Assembly: GCA_033085395.1 (NCBI GenBank)
Contig: JANQBS010000050.1
Location: 62,001 to 126,000 of the forward strand
Length of the DNA: 64,000 nucleotides
DNA from: Xanthoparmelia taractica
Taxonomy: Eukaryota; Ascomycota; Lecanoromycetes; Lecanorales; Parmeliaceae
Direction: 5' to 3'
Position numbers and translations under genes: made by a program. This document shows positions 1 to 10,795 of this stretch, piece after piece. Position 1 is the first letter of the stretch; every line of letters starts with the position of its first letter. The notes under the pieces are model-generated. The model worked only from the letters and a program-made list of their open reading frames with translations. It searched no databases and was not told the origin of the DNA.

Positions 1-566
1 GATTATTGTTAAAAACTTCAATTTTTCTATAGGGCTTCCGAGGGCCTACTATTCCCAAATCTTAACCCTAGGGAAAAAAAATCTTTTTTTAAATAATAAC
101 TTTTCTATTTCTTAATAGATTTGAAAACTTTTAAATTATATAAATAAATAAAACGATGAAAAATAATATTTTTTTATTAGATTTCTAATATTTGTTTTAT
201 ATAATTAGTGGAATAAGAAATAAGGAATTTTTAAAATGCCCATGAGATGGGGGTGACGGCACTACTAGGAAGTATCCTCCTGACGGATATCCGTCATATG
301 GGGTGATGGGATAGCCATGGATATGCACGACCCACCGGGGTGATGCAACATATACGCTTGCATAAGACCCGGCCTGGAAGGGAAAAATTCTCCGGGTTGC
401 ACGGACCGTATCCTACCTCACGTCAGCTTGCATTTCCAGCCTCTTTGGTATGATCGACCCCGAACGGCCGGTTACATGACTCCAATCACTCCTGCGGTAA
501 GATTCTCGAGTTTTCATTCCAAGGCGATGTCCTGGGCCTTACAGTAGCCCGTGAAGGATCCCTTTA
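1..566. other. Gene-free start of window, AT-rich then mixed
   Basis: No credible coding region was seen. Bases about 60-235 are strongly AT-rich with long A and T runs, unlike the rest of the window. This is compatible with old mutated repeat DNA, but no repeat family was recognised. From about 235 the composition returns to normal and no conserved frame is visible. The segment ends at a TTA triplet that forms the left target site of the following MITE. Confidence 0.5.
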
Positions 567-1248
567 GAGCCCCTTTGGCTACCAAATTCAACTCCACATT
601 TTCAAGAATTTTAGCTTATTACGCTAATATCTGAAAATGTGGGATTTGAAATGAAGCTAGTAGACTTTCAATATCTATAGAATGTATCCACGGTTTCATT
701 TGGTGACCTGATTGTAGCTAAATTAGTGAAAGTATGGATTCTCAGTAACCCTAACCCTAATTCTTCCCTAGGGTATACGGTAGCATACGAAAGATCATCT
801 AAATGATGGACATAGGGCATTAATAAAGAAGCTCTTGAACATAGCTATGGCCACTCAGAGTAGAAGTACGACGTACTTGTTTTTTATAATGAGGAATAGT
901 ACTAAGTAGCAGTGAAAATAGTAGCAACAACGGCCTCCTTAGCCAGCTGGCTATCATCCTCCTCCATCATCCTCCTCCATCATAGTATCATATATGACTC
1001 TATTATGGCCCTGGATCTATGGATGTAGGCCTCCCTTAGCGTATATTCGCCAGAAAATAAGTCCTCGACCTTGTTTTCAAGAAAATTAGATATACCCTGT
1101 ATATTCGATTCTTGGTAATAGGAAATTGATGATTTGTAAGCAATTATTGCTAGAATGTAGCTACCAAACATAGTACGTGTTTTCATGAGGCTAGAATGTT
1201 GGAAATGTGGGCTGAAAATGTGGTTGAATTTGGTAGCCAAAGGGGCCC
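567..1248. mobile_element. PIF/Harbinger-like MITE (non-autonomous)
   Basis: A 682-bp element with terminal inverted repeats. The left end reads GAGCCCCTTTGGCTACC and continues through AAATTCAAC. The reverse complement of the right end reads GGGCCCCTTTGGCTACC with the same continuation, differing at the second base. The similarity extends to a shared CACATTTTCA about 30 bases in. It is flanked on both sides by TTA (564-566 and 1249-1251), the 3-bp TWA-type target duplication of PIF/Harbinger elements. No transposase frame is present, so it would need a source elsewhere. It contains a short CCCTAACCCTAA stretch near 748. The family assignment rests only on the terminal repeat and target site. 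Confidence 0.65.
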
Positions 1249-1695
1249 TTAGTAGGCCTGAAGCTCATGAACCTATTGAGATTCCATTGTCATGCCATTG
1301 TCATGCTTGTGCAGCAGTCTTCATGTGGCTGAGTGAGGCAGTCCAACAAAAGTTGGCGCCCGTGCGCTGGCATTGGTCGAAGGAACCCATCACACATCCA
1401 CCCAGTCCTCCTCTCCTCTCGGTATGAATCCTGAAGGCTGGGGCAGCCTTTTTCGCAAATGCCTATCACACCCTACCGCGAACGGCCCACACCCTTGCGC
1501 CTGCATGACGCTCGAATCAGCTGAGAATAGTCACTATGTGCATATTTCAGTATGAGCATGCGTACTATGAGGAATGGTTTCTCGTGTGAGGAAGAGACCT
1601 TTCTTCTACAGAGTCGACAACTCACATATTCGACCATGTGAGATTGAGAAAGAAACCCTCTATATCTTTCTTCATTTGCAAAGATTCTCCGCAGT
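1249..1695. other. Intergenic, nothing recognised
   Basis: Sequence between the MITE and the hydrolase gene. Short open frames exist but none resembles a known protein. The last 150 bases presumably hold the hydrolase promoter and leader; no clear TATA element was identified. Confidence 0.4.
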
Positions 1696-2823
1696 ATGAA
1701 CGATTCACCCTCCTTATTCCGCGCCCGTCAACCAGGCAAGACGCTATGGATACTGGTTGCAATCTTACACGTTACCATATATATGCTCTTCTTGAGCATC
1801 TATTTCGTTCCAAAGTCGACACGTCAGCATCCAAAATGGACTTACCGCCAGGCTCTGACAAATGAGCTGTTCAGGGTGGTGTTCTACCATATGACCCTTA
1901 TCAAGTTTACGTTGCCTCCCATCTCAATGGAGCCAGGTGCAGAAAAGGAGCGTTTCATCTCGATGGGCCCCCACAACGACCTCTACAATGGAGTCTTACA
2001 AGAAACTGAAATTCAACCAGCCACCGTCGGGGGTACCTGGTATCCCGAGCTCTTCATGCCCGTGAATAAGCAGAAAACGATCATCCTTCACTTTCATGGA
2101 GGATCGTTTCTCTGGGGTACTGGTCGAGAAGCCGACTGCGAGTTTCCAGCATCGACAATGTTGAAGCGTATTCTCGCGACAGCCCTCTTCGTGCAGTATC
2201 GCCTTGCTTCGGATCCTGCCTGCGCTTTCCCTGCTGCGGTTCAAGACGCGGTCACAGCTTATAGACATCTCCTCGGCATGAATGTTTCCGCATCAAACAT
2301 TGTCATATCTGGCGATTCTGCAGGTGGTAATATCGCTATCGCATTGTTACGATATCTTTCTAGCGCAGATGGCAACGGCTTGCCCAGCCCATCGGCCGCT
2401 CTGCTTTGGAGTCCATCCGTAGACCTTGCCGCACAGTGCGATCCCCGAAGCATTGACCTACACAAGAACAACAAAACAGACTACATCACAGGGTCCACAC
2501 TTGTTTGGGGTGTCAACGCTTATATTCCAAGGTCCATGAAACCAACAGATCCCTATTTCTCTCCTCTCCAACATCCTTTCTCAACATCGGTCCCTCTATG
2601 GATTATGGTTGGTAGTGTGGAAGTCCTTTATGATACAATTGTGGGTTTCGCCAATCAGATGCGAACCGTGGAAGGCAATAGGGTGACATTATACGAAGCG
2701 CCTAATGCACCTCACGATATCATTTTCATAGGACACATGCTGGGCTGGAGCAAAGAAGCAGACGCCGGGGCACAGGCTGCGGCTGAGTTCTTGGAAGGGC
2801 TTTCACCAGATGCAAAATCGTAG
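1696..2823 (+). CDS. Alpha/beta hydrolase, hormone-sensitive-lipase-like, membrane-anchored
   Basis: A 375-residue, single-exon protein of the alpha/beta hydrolase-3 (HSL/esterase) group, expected to hydrolyse carboxyl esters. Seen in the sequence: an N-terminal hydrophobic segment at about residues 17-38, likely a signal anchor; the oxyanion motif HGGSF at 134-138; the nucleophile elbow GDSAG with Ser208; and a late His in APHD near 345 that fits the catalytic histidine. The acidic member is less obvious, because the usual position reads GSVEVLYD. Length is typical of the family. Substrate is unknown. The membrane anchor suggests an endomembrane or surface location rather than free secretion. 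The start ATG precedes the anchor directly. Neighbours are a MITE upstream and a dead monooxygenase downstream, so the locus looks accessory. Confidence 0.85.
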   Translation: MNDSPSLFRARQPGKTLWILVAILHVTIYMLFLSIYFVPKSTRQHPKWTYRQALTNELFRVVFYHMTLIKFTLPPISMEPGAEKERFISMGPHNDLYNGVLQETEIQPATVGGTWYPELFMPVNKQKTIILHFHGGSFLWGTGREADCEFPASTMLKRILATALFVQYRLASDPACAFPAAVQDAVTAYRHLLGMNVSASNIVISGDSAGGNIAIALLRYLSSADGNGLPSPSAALLWSPSVDLAAQCDPRSIDLHKNNKTDYITGSTLVWGVNAYIPRSMKPTDPYFSPLQHPFSTSVPLWIMVGSVEVLYDTIVGFANQMRTVEGNRVTLYEAPNAPHDIIFIGHMLGWSKEADAGAQAAAEFLEGLSPDAKS

Positions 2824-3275
2824 ATGTGTGCCGAAGCCACGCATCACTCAGTCGAAAAGGTCATCCATAGAGATTCCAGTCTGCTAGTTCGGAAAGGCTC
2901 TTCACAAACGCATGCAAACGCATGCAAAGTAGACTTTTGTTTTCAAAGCCAGTCTCTACGCTGGAATGGTATAGGTGCCCGTGAAAGTCCCGTTATCTAC
3001 TACCGCAGTCAGCGGTCGGTCTAACAGCCCCGAAACCCGTCCTTTTATGTCGGTAATGTCCTCCTTGGCTCGATTGTTTTGACATATACTGTACACCCAG
3101 TCACCTTAGTAGATAAATCAATCGTTCTCTAATCATCTGACTTCAATTGCAAAAGCCAACGTATTCCATGTTGCCATTGCCCCCCCCCTCTTTCCCCAAG
3201 AGAACCAATAAAGAGGAGAATATTTCCGCCCGCCGTGTAACTTCCACACAATCATTCCCATCACTCCTCTAGTCT
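2824..3275. other. Intergenic between hydrolase and monooxygenase relic
   Basis: About 450 bases with no convincing gene. It includes a C run near 3181-3188 and a pyrimidine-rich stretch before the monooxygenase start, which looks like a former promoter. Confidence 0.4.
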
Positions 3276-5127
3276 ATGGGCAACAAGTCACCCGTCACAA
3301 TGGACGGCATGGCTTTGAATGTAGTCATAGTCAGTACTCTTCCCTTACGCATCACAAAGCATGATCAGGCTACTCACAATGGCCATAGATTGGTGGCTCC
3401 TTGGCTGGGCTCATGCATGGAATCATGCTCAAAAGGCTCGGCCACAATGTCCATATCCTTGAGCGGGCACTTACTTCGCTTCGAGAAAACCAAGCTGCTG
3501 GCATCACTGCCGGACCCGATGTACAAGCATTTCTCAAGGAGTACGACAACTATGACACCCTTTAGTTCTCATGGGCCCCAGGGGCTAAAGTTCTGGACAA
3601 GGCTTCCAAGGTACGAATGTACCGGAAAACAGACCTCTACAATACTAGTTGGGATGTTCTATATTATCGGATGAGAGCCCTTTTCAGTGTTGGCAACGGT
3701 GCACCAACTAACTGCTCCACCAACAGTTGAACTGTCAGTTTCTAGCAGTTGACGGTGCAGTTTGGGTTTGGCAGTTGGTAGTTGGTGCAGTTTGGATCTG
3801 AAAACCAACTGGTTCACTAACAGTTTTTGCGATTGATATTATCGACTTTGGATAGGCTGGATTTTGGATAAGCTATAGGCTTGGTGGGGGACATATAGGG
3901 CTGATATATAAGGCTGGGGCTTAGCCCTATATTAGCAAATCAATTAAAACGATATCTCCTAAAACTGCTACACTATTAGTAAAACTGTTAGTTTGATAGT
4001 TGGTTTTGAATATCTAACAGTTGGTGCAGTTTCGATATTTGAATCCAGCAGTTGGTGCAGTTTGGCCCTGAAAACCAACCATTTCAACCGTTGCCAACGC
4101 TGGCCCTTTTCGACGCGTTTGAAAGTGAACACTGTCCTAAACCACCACCACCGGTCCCAAAGCAGAATGGCAAGACACTCTTCGATTTTGGAAAACGGGT
4201 AACTGGAGTCTTGATCACAGACGCAACTGTCACTGTTGAATATGAGGATTTGATCAATAGCTGTACTGGTAAGGTAAGTGCAGACTTGGTAATATTAGCC
4301 GGTGGAGCGGGCTGCGACATTCGATCAATACTGTTACCCAACTCAGACTTGCAGCGCCCGTATTCGGGATACCTCACATGGAGAGGCATTGTGCCCGAAG
4401 GTGATGTTTCGGAGGAAACCAAATGAATCTTCGGTCCGGAAAACGCTCTGTATATTGGAACTCGAAGTTACATAGTTATGTAAGCCAATTATTGGGTGCT
4501 TGCGGTATTCTCATACACGCTAAACAGGTTTATAGATATACAATACCAGGACTAAATGGGAGCCTCAAACCGGGAGAACGGATATTGAATGTCGCCTGGT
4601 ACTGTAATTGCGGTGAAGACGCACTCACGGATATCTTGACAGATATCGATGGCCACGTACATCGATATTCTCTCCCAGCCGGCAAGATGAGAGACGAGGT
4701 GTGGAGCAAGCAGAAGGCAACGGCAAAGAGAACGCTGCCTCCCCCTTTCCTTGAGCTGATCAACAGCATCCAGCAACCATTTGTCACGGTCATTAGCGAC
4801 ACTACAGCGTCAAAAGCCTCCTTCTTCGATGGTAAAGTTCTCCTCGTGGGAGACGCACTCACACTATTTCGGCCACACAACGCCCTGAGCAGCAACCAAG
4901 CGGCTTTTGATTGTCTCCAACTGAAAAAAGCTTTGCAAGGGGACATCTCTCTCTCCGAGTGGGAAGTCCGAGCGCTGCAGTACGCACACCTCAATCGGCT
5001 ACGGGCTATCTCTTGGGGTGCTTTCTTCCAGGTTGGATGGCTTGCCTACTTTATAAGCGAGATAGAATTCCGCTCAGAGTTGGTGCTTCAGTGGTTGAAG
5101 AATAGCTGGAACGGACGCGAGGTCTGA
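3276..5127 (+). pseudogene. FAD-dependent aromatic monooxygenase, disrupted by a MITE and nonsense codons
   Basis: Relic of a class A flavoprotein monooxygenase resembling the 2,6-dihydroxypyridine 3-monooxygenase group. Exon 1 is 3276-3329; intron 3330-3388 (GTCAGT...ATAG). Exon 2 opens with the Rossmann motif IGGSLAGL and runs through HILER. Downstream are a DLVILAGGAGCDIRS segment and, near the C-terminus, a GKVLLVGDALTLFRPH segment, corresponding to the second FAD-binding motif. The frame is broken in several ways: TAG at 3563-3565, the 418-bp hAT MITE at 3685-4102, and TGA at 4424-4426. Both stops would be sense codons (CAG, CGA) after a single T-to-C change. A further intron lies around 4476-4529. 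Without the insertion the frame is continuous across the target site. The usual role would be NAD(P)H-dependent hydroxylation of an aromatic or heterocyclic compound; this copy should be non-functional. Confidence 0.85.
3685..4102. mobile_element. hAT-type MITE inserted in the monooxygenase gene
   Basis: A 418-bp non-autonomous element. The left end is CAGTGTTGGCAACGGT and the reverse complement of the right end is CAGCGTTGGCAACGGT: 16-bp inverted repeats with one mismatch and the CAGNG start typical of hAT elements. The 8-bp target GCCCTTTT is perfectly duplicated at 3677-3684 and 4103-4110, the hAT hallmark. Subterminal regions carry several copies of CAGTTGGTGCAGTTT and its variants on both sides, resembling transposase-binding repeats. 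No transposase is encoded. The unaltered target duplication and near-identical ends suggest a relatively recent insertion. Confidence 0.9.
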
Positions 5128-6052
5128 GTAGAGTGGGCAGGTGCTGGAAATTTGCTCTTGCTTGAAGACAAGCACCTTCTGGATTATGACTACCTTAGCT
5201 CTTCATATTAACTCTTCTTCCACAAAGTCTTGGCTGACCCGTCTCTTCTTCCGGGGAGCGTGTATACAAGGATTTGGACTTGCTACGTCTGCAACTAAGG
5301 CCTTACCATATAACTCCTTTGTATCTCAAATAAAAGCTCTCGGCTAAGGGGCAAATATTCAGGCTGATTATCGCTTGTCACTTTGATAGCTGCTTCTCTC
5401 GAAAACTCATGCCACCATTCTGGCATCCGAAAGATAGGTGGTTGCGATACGCTGGGAGCTGTACTGCGGAGTGAAGGCCTTTTTCTGTTTCTGAGTTGTT
5501 ACTCTATTGATGAATTCGGTTATTATAAGTGGCTTTTTTCACGTAGGGTGGAGTCTAAGATGAAGAGTGTATGAGTAGGATGATATTCAGAATTGAAGGT
5601 AAAAAAATAGCGACTTGATACTCTGTCAGACGACGCTTTACCCGATTAACAACTAGCGGGACCACCTTCCTGGAATCGGTAACTCCATGGGTCGAATAGG
5701 TAGGGCGGCGTTGACCCAATGCCCGATCGGGGGTAAGGCTCGGGGAGATTTTGTTGTCTTTTCTTGGCACCAGATGTCTCTCGTAGAGAAATCTTTTACT
5801 GATCTCGACTTCTAGCCTGTGTCTTGTCGCGAACGTACCTTCATACGAGCTTGACCCAGGGTAAGCCTCCTCCATATCAGTTCTGTTTGGTTCAAAGTCC
5901 GTTGAAGGAAGAAAATCTATAACAAGAACCGTTGCGAATGACACTCCTTCGAGTGGATGGTCAAAAAGTCCTGATTGTCTGACACGAATGAGAGCATCTG
6001 TCGTGTACTATCATGAGATTGAAGTTTCACCAGCTAACTAGCATGCTGCAGT
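5128..6052. other. Intergenic, no gene recognised
   Basis: About 900 bases between two gene relics. Small open frames occur on both strands but none shows a family motif or a convincing splice structure. Confidence 0.4.
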
Positions 6053-7040
6053 ATGAGAGCGCTGAGATGCTTCCGTCCTGCTCTCCGCCCCTACGTTCCT
6101 CCAAACGGTCCAAGCAGCCTACCTCCGCTTCTACAGCGCCGCACAGACTCAAATTGTTCCAAGAATCCGAATAGTGAGCGTCGATGAATCAGAGATGTGG
6201 AAGCACAAAGAACAGTATCCTCGCATACAAAAACAGGACTCGGTCCTAGACTACCATACGTTCAAAGAGCGCTACCAGAATTTGGGTCGAGGAGAGTCAA
6301 AATCAGACGATGAGGTCGTCGTGCGTGGTATGTCTGCATGCAAATTCGAAGTGAGTTTGGCTCATGCTATCAAGGAAGAATACAATCGTTCCGGATTGCA
6401 GGCTCGAAGCTGGGATTTCTCGACTTATTCCAAGACAGTCGATGTGTTCAGCTGGACACCCATCGATTGCAGTGCGTGCTTGATTATACCCATATAGCTC
6501 ATACTGGCATGAAGTCGTCACTTTTCAAGAGCTTTCTGGCTCAACTCCACCGAGGGGACATATACAGTAAGCTGGCCCCAATATTTTTCACTCATCAACG
6601 TCTGATTTGTATAGGTGTCAAAGGAATTCCACATAGAACTCCAAGAAACGAATTGTCCGTACTCATCACAGATATTCCTCAGCTCCTCTCACCCTGCAAA
6701 CAATCTCTTCCTCATAATTTGGTGGACCAGGAAACAAGGACCCGCAACCGGCATGTGGACTTTCTTGTGAATCCGGATTTAGCTGATACCGTCCGACTTC
6801 GATCAGAGATCACGAAATTTCTGCGACACTGGCTATCAAGTGAAGGGCATATCGAGGTGCAGACTCCCATACTGGCTGATACAGCGGGAGGTGCGATTGC
6901 GAGACCATTTCACACGTCTTCGACTGAATTTCAGGACCGTCGAATTGCACTTCGCATAGCTCCTGAATTATGGCTGAAAAGACTAATTTTGGGAGGGTTC
7001 GAGAGAGTCTTTGAAATTGGTCCATCTTTTCGCAACGAAG
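6053..7040 (+). pseudogene. Truncated mitochondrial lysyl-tRNA synthetase (class II)
   Basis: 5' part of an Msk1-like lysine-tRNA ligase gene. Two clean introns are visible: 6328-6374 and 6567-6614. The joined reading gives an OB-fold anticodon-binding domain (VRGRIQSFRIAGSKLGFLDL), then the catalytic entry TRTRNRHVDFLVNPD, motif 1 around FLRHWLSSEGHIEVQTPIL, GGAIARPF, and motif 2 up to RIAPELWLKRLILGGFERVF and FRNEG. The coding match ends at 7040, exactly where a GTACAT donor-like sequence begins. The rest of motif 2 and all of motif 3 are absent, and 24 bases later the stop codon of the opposing NLR gene is reached. A native protein is about 500-600 residues. The start is uncertain: an ATG at 6053 begins a basic presequence-like frame, but it is not in phase with the conserved part without an extra splice. 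Lacking motif 3 it cannot aminoacylate, so an intact copy is expected elsewhere. Confidence 0.75.
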
Positions 7041-7064
7041 GTACATATCGCTGCCCGCTTCTGC

Positions 7065-9774
7065 CTACTGCGCAGATAGAAACGTGCGGGCGGCAGCAAA
7101 AGCTTCTTTAATGTGTGTGGACGCAGCCTCGCCCTTTGGATCGGGCTTTGAACGCAAATGTTGCCTTACAAGCTCGGCAGTTTCCTGGTCACCACGGCAC
7201 AACGACAAAAATAGGGCGGTCTGTCCAAAGCGGTCTTTACAATAGGGGTTTGCGCCAGCCTCAAGCAAATCCTTTGCTACTCCGTAATGGCCTCTGTAAC
7301 AAGCTGCCTGCAATGCAGTCCAGCCAGCGCGGCCTCCTGACGACGCATTTATATCCATGCTCCTGTCTGCGCAGATTAGTGAGTTGACGACCGCTCTTAG
7401 ACCATAAGAAGCGGCATAGTAGAGCGGTTGTGTCTCTTGTGCGACTCGGATGCCTGACCTAGGAGAGAGGCACTGAACCCAGAAACCGAAATTACCTCCT
7501 CGCTCATAGTTCGACGTGCTGTGGAATTTCGAGATTAGTTCTTGGTCATACGGCTCCATTCGAGCGTCAAGAGCATGGGCATGAGATGCCCAATTCTGAG
7601 CAGCGTAGCGCAGAAGAGGCCACTGACGAATGACCGCTTCCCATTCAATGTAATTTGAGCAGTAGCCCTTGCTGAAGTTGGAGAACATCACATATGTTAA
7701 GCATTTACGTAACAAGAGCCGTTCGGCCACCGTTTCCTCAATACTGAAAAAGGAAGATGAGCCGTCTTTGATCTGATCAGACAGCAGGTAGGTACGGACC
7801 GACGAATGAGAAAGGGTGATGTTTGACGACTCGGAATGGTAGGTGATCAAGCCTTGGCACCATCTCAACAAATCATGAGCATCCAAGAGACGGTCCGACT
7901 GATCCACAGTTGCATCCGACTCATTGAATGCAAGGGTTTCGCACAACTCCGGCAGTTTCAGTGGCCTGTAAGCATAGCTAAGCCATAGCATTGCCTCTCT
8001 TGCAAATCCTCGGTTGTCTTTCGGTATGCGGGCCATTATGCTCGCGTAGGTAGAATTGAGATCGGATGGCAGCTCGCGCAATGCCTTGTGAATTAGTTTT
8101 CCTGTAGACTGGTTTCCCAAGTGCTCAATCTGGCATTGAACCCATCTAAACCTAAAGATTCATAAGTCAATGAAAGTGTCACAAAGGCGGTTGTCCTGTC
8201 ATTCCTTTACATGCTATTCTTGTAAGTGGGAAATCAGAATATATTGCTGTTTAGGCAGATCAACAAGGTATATGCGTTGCTTGACAGCCTTCAGCCAAGT
8301 CGAAACTCTGCTCTTGCTGAATATACTTGACCGAAGAGCATCTTCCGACGTTGCGCAATACACAGAGTGTAGGAATCTTCGTATTTACTTACATGCCATC
8401 AGCTTTGCCGCTCAACACATTTTTGATCTCTTCTCTCATTTCTGGAGGCAATCGCTGCAGGTTCTTCTTTTCTTCAATTTTAGCTTCGATATAGAGATCG
8501 ATATCTGCACTTATTGCTGACATCCTTAGGGACGTTGCTTTCGGGGGGTTAAGGTTAGTTAGCTTCATTATAAGCGGATATTCGTCAGTACTTGTGAAAA
8601 GCACACGGACGTCAGACGCAGATTCGGCAAGTCTGAGCAATGTGTCGATCATTGGCTCAATTTTTTTACACTCGTTCACGGCGTCTATGAAGAGAAGAGT
8701 CTTCAGTGAGGAGCGCACAGTGTAATCCGTGAGGCGCTGTTCCAGGTCTTTAAGGGTAGGTCGCTCTCTCCTAGCAAATCCTACCTCCAAACCTTCGAGC
8801 ACGTTGGGAGAAACAGTTGAGACCTGAGATATGAACGAGCCAAGCATGTGGACAGGATCTTGAGATGCGGCTTCGTTGAAAGAGCAATAATAGTAAGCGA
8901 CAGCAACTTGAGAATTTTCTCTTCCCATCGACTGGGCAGCTTTTATCGCGCTGGATATGAGGGAGGTCTTCCCGGCACCCGACTTGCCAATGAGGTTCAG
9001 GACGCGAGGTGTATGCTGAGCTGGTCCTTCAAGCCATGCTCGGAACTTTGGGTTTTGGAGGAACCACTGACCGGTATCCGGGTGTCTCTCTCTCCACGTC
9101 TCATCTTGCTTTTGCGTGGGATCAAAATGGCCTGAAAGCCACTCCCGAAGCTCTTTGCTTTTCTCGTTCAAAGCTAAGCTGTCAAGAAGTCTATGCGTTT
9201 CCCTCGTAGAGCCGGCTATATCACGGACGTTTGCCGAGATTAACGTAGATTGTTCTTTTAAAAGTTCAACATTTGTGGAGACGTTTGCGGCCTGTTGACT
9301 TAAGGAGTCTAATTTTTTCAACGACTCTGCCGAGGCATCAATCTGCAACAATGTTAAGGCTAGGCTTAAATTGTCTCGTGTTTCGCTGCTCAACTCTCTG
9401 AGCTTTGCCAATGTGCTTTCTTTGAACGGATACAGGGTCCTCCGAAATTGTGCTTTCGCTTTGTCCGTCCAACCATCCTGCAACGGAACGACACGGACCT
9501 TTCCGACTTTTTTCTCAAGATTACGAAGACTCTGTCCCGTAGATTCAATACTGTCCCGGATCTGACCCACAATTTCGCCATTGAATTCCTTGTACTCAAC
9601 TGCTATTACAAGAAGCCTCAAGGTCTTCGATAGTTCTTCTATCGAGGTATACGTTTTGGCGACGTTGTCTTCTGCATCCTTCCAGGATTGATAGTAGTCC
9701 AGCAAAGACTGACACACGGTTATACCTAAGGAAAGAAGCCCTGCTGCGCCAGACGCAGCACCAATAGCCTCCAT
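7065..9774 (-). CDS. NLR-like protein: helical N-terminal domain, NACHT, ankyrin repeats
   Basis: An 822-residue STAND protein from two exons, 9774-8393 and 8151-7065, with one intron (GTAAGT...CTTTAG). The lengths sum to an exact number of codons. Residues 1-60 form a glycine/alanine-led helical segment (SLGITVCQSLLDYYQSWKD) like the fungal NLR N-terminal domain seen in PigL_N/HeLo-type proteins. A coiled or helical linker follows to about 200. The NACHT NTPase starts near 255, with P-loop GKSGAGKTS at 263-271 and Walker B LLFIDAVNEC at 360-369. The intron interrupts the conserved MFRWVQCQI block. The C-terminus (about 700-790) has roughly three ankyrin repeats. Fungal relatives act in non-self recognition and regulated cell death; a specific ligand cannot be inferred. 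Gene ends 24 bases from the broken lysyl-tRNA synthetase. Confidence 0.85.
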
Positions 9775-10346
9775 GCGTGCACGAGAACGGCTTTCGCCAA
9801 AGAAGTAATACTTGGAACAACCAGAGTAGGTTCCATGTGCAGCTTGTAGGTGGAATTAGAGATCTCACTCGCTTGAGGCCACTTCTACCTCGTTCTTTGA
9901 TTAGGCTGACATGGACCAGGCGTTTCTGCAGAATGACGCAGTCGTGCTGAAGCGTCGACCCTCAGACATTCTGAAGTCTCACACTCAAAGCCATGTTTGG
10001 TTCGCTAATTGTGCCCGGACACCTTATTCAAATGCCTTCGAGAGAAAATGCGGCGCGCCAGCGGCGTCAACCAGTCGTCTACGCTGTGGCCGTTCAAGAC
10101 TATAGACGATGCAAATGTCAGTGCGGCTGACTCTTCCTCTTTCCGGTGATGACGAAGGGCCAGTCCCAGTACAGTTTTCGTGTATAGAGAAAGATGCATA
10201 CACCACTTTTATGTTGTTCCCCTGAGATAGATAGACAACCTAGTCCCAAAGAAGCTTAGTCTACAAGAACTGCAGCAGAAGTCCGAACAATCACAATCCC
10301 CAAACCCAACCCCAACCCCAACCCCAACCCACCCCCCGCAAACCCA
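9775..10346. other. Divergent intergenic region with CCAACCC repeats
   Basis: Shared 5' region of the NLR (minus) and the DUF2462 gene (plus). It contains a run of CCAACCC-type repeats at about 10298-10330 just before the DUF2462 start. No gene is visible; small minus-strand frames at 10005-10206 look like chance. Confidence 0.45.
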
Positions 10347-10795
10347 ATGGCCCAAGGCACCATAAAATCCCGCAAACCCACCACCACCTCCTCCTCCTCA
10401 TCGTCCTCGCGCAAGCCATCCGCCCTCGGCCCAAAAAAGGGTCAACGGGCCATTGCGCCCAAGAAGAAGAAATTGGTGGAGCAGAGGAAGATTACTAAGG
10501 TGTGTTATTTTACATTTCATATTCTTTCGTCTTCCTTCGAAGGGGGAGGGATGGAGAGGGAGGGGCAAAGAGAGACCAAGGGAGGGAGAGAGAAAGTGTG
10601 TGTATGTTTATGTGTGGGTGTGGTGCTGACGATGGCGGTGGTAACGAGTAGAAATATACCGCTGGGTTGACTGGAAAGACGGAGAGGGCGCTGGCGGAGA
10701 AGGCGGGCCATTTGGAGATGTTGAGTGGTGGGAAGAAGAACAAGAAGAAGGGTGGTGGTGGAGAGGGGAAGGGGAAGGGCGAGGGTGGGAAATAG
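10347..10795 (+). CDS. DUF2462/UPF0390 small basic protein
   Basis: A 98-residue lysine-rich protein from exons 10347-10499 and 10652-10795, separated by a 152-nt intron (GTGTGT...GAGTAG). The N-terminus MAQGTIKSRKP, followed by a serine stretch, then GPKKGQRAIAPKKKKLVEQRKITKK, matches the DUF2462/UPF0390 family (human member LYDG10/C19orf53), which shares the MAQG start and the RxIAPKK block. After the splice comes GLTGKTERALAEKAGHLEML and a Lys/Gly-rich tail. Length is typical. Proteins of this family are small, basic and nuclear or nucleolar by composition; the molecular role is not established. Both splice sites keep the frame and join KITK to KYTAGLTG as expected. Confidence 0.85.
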
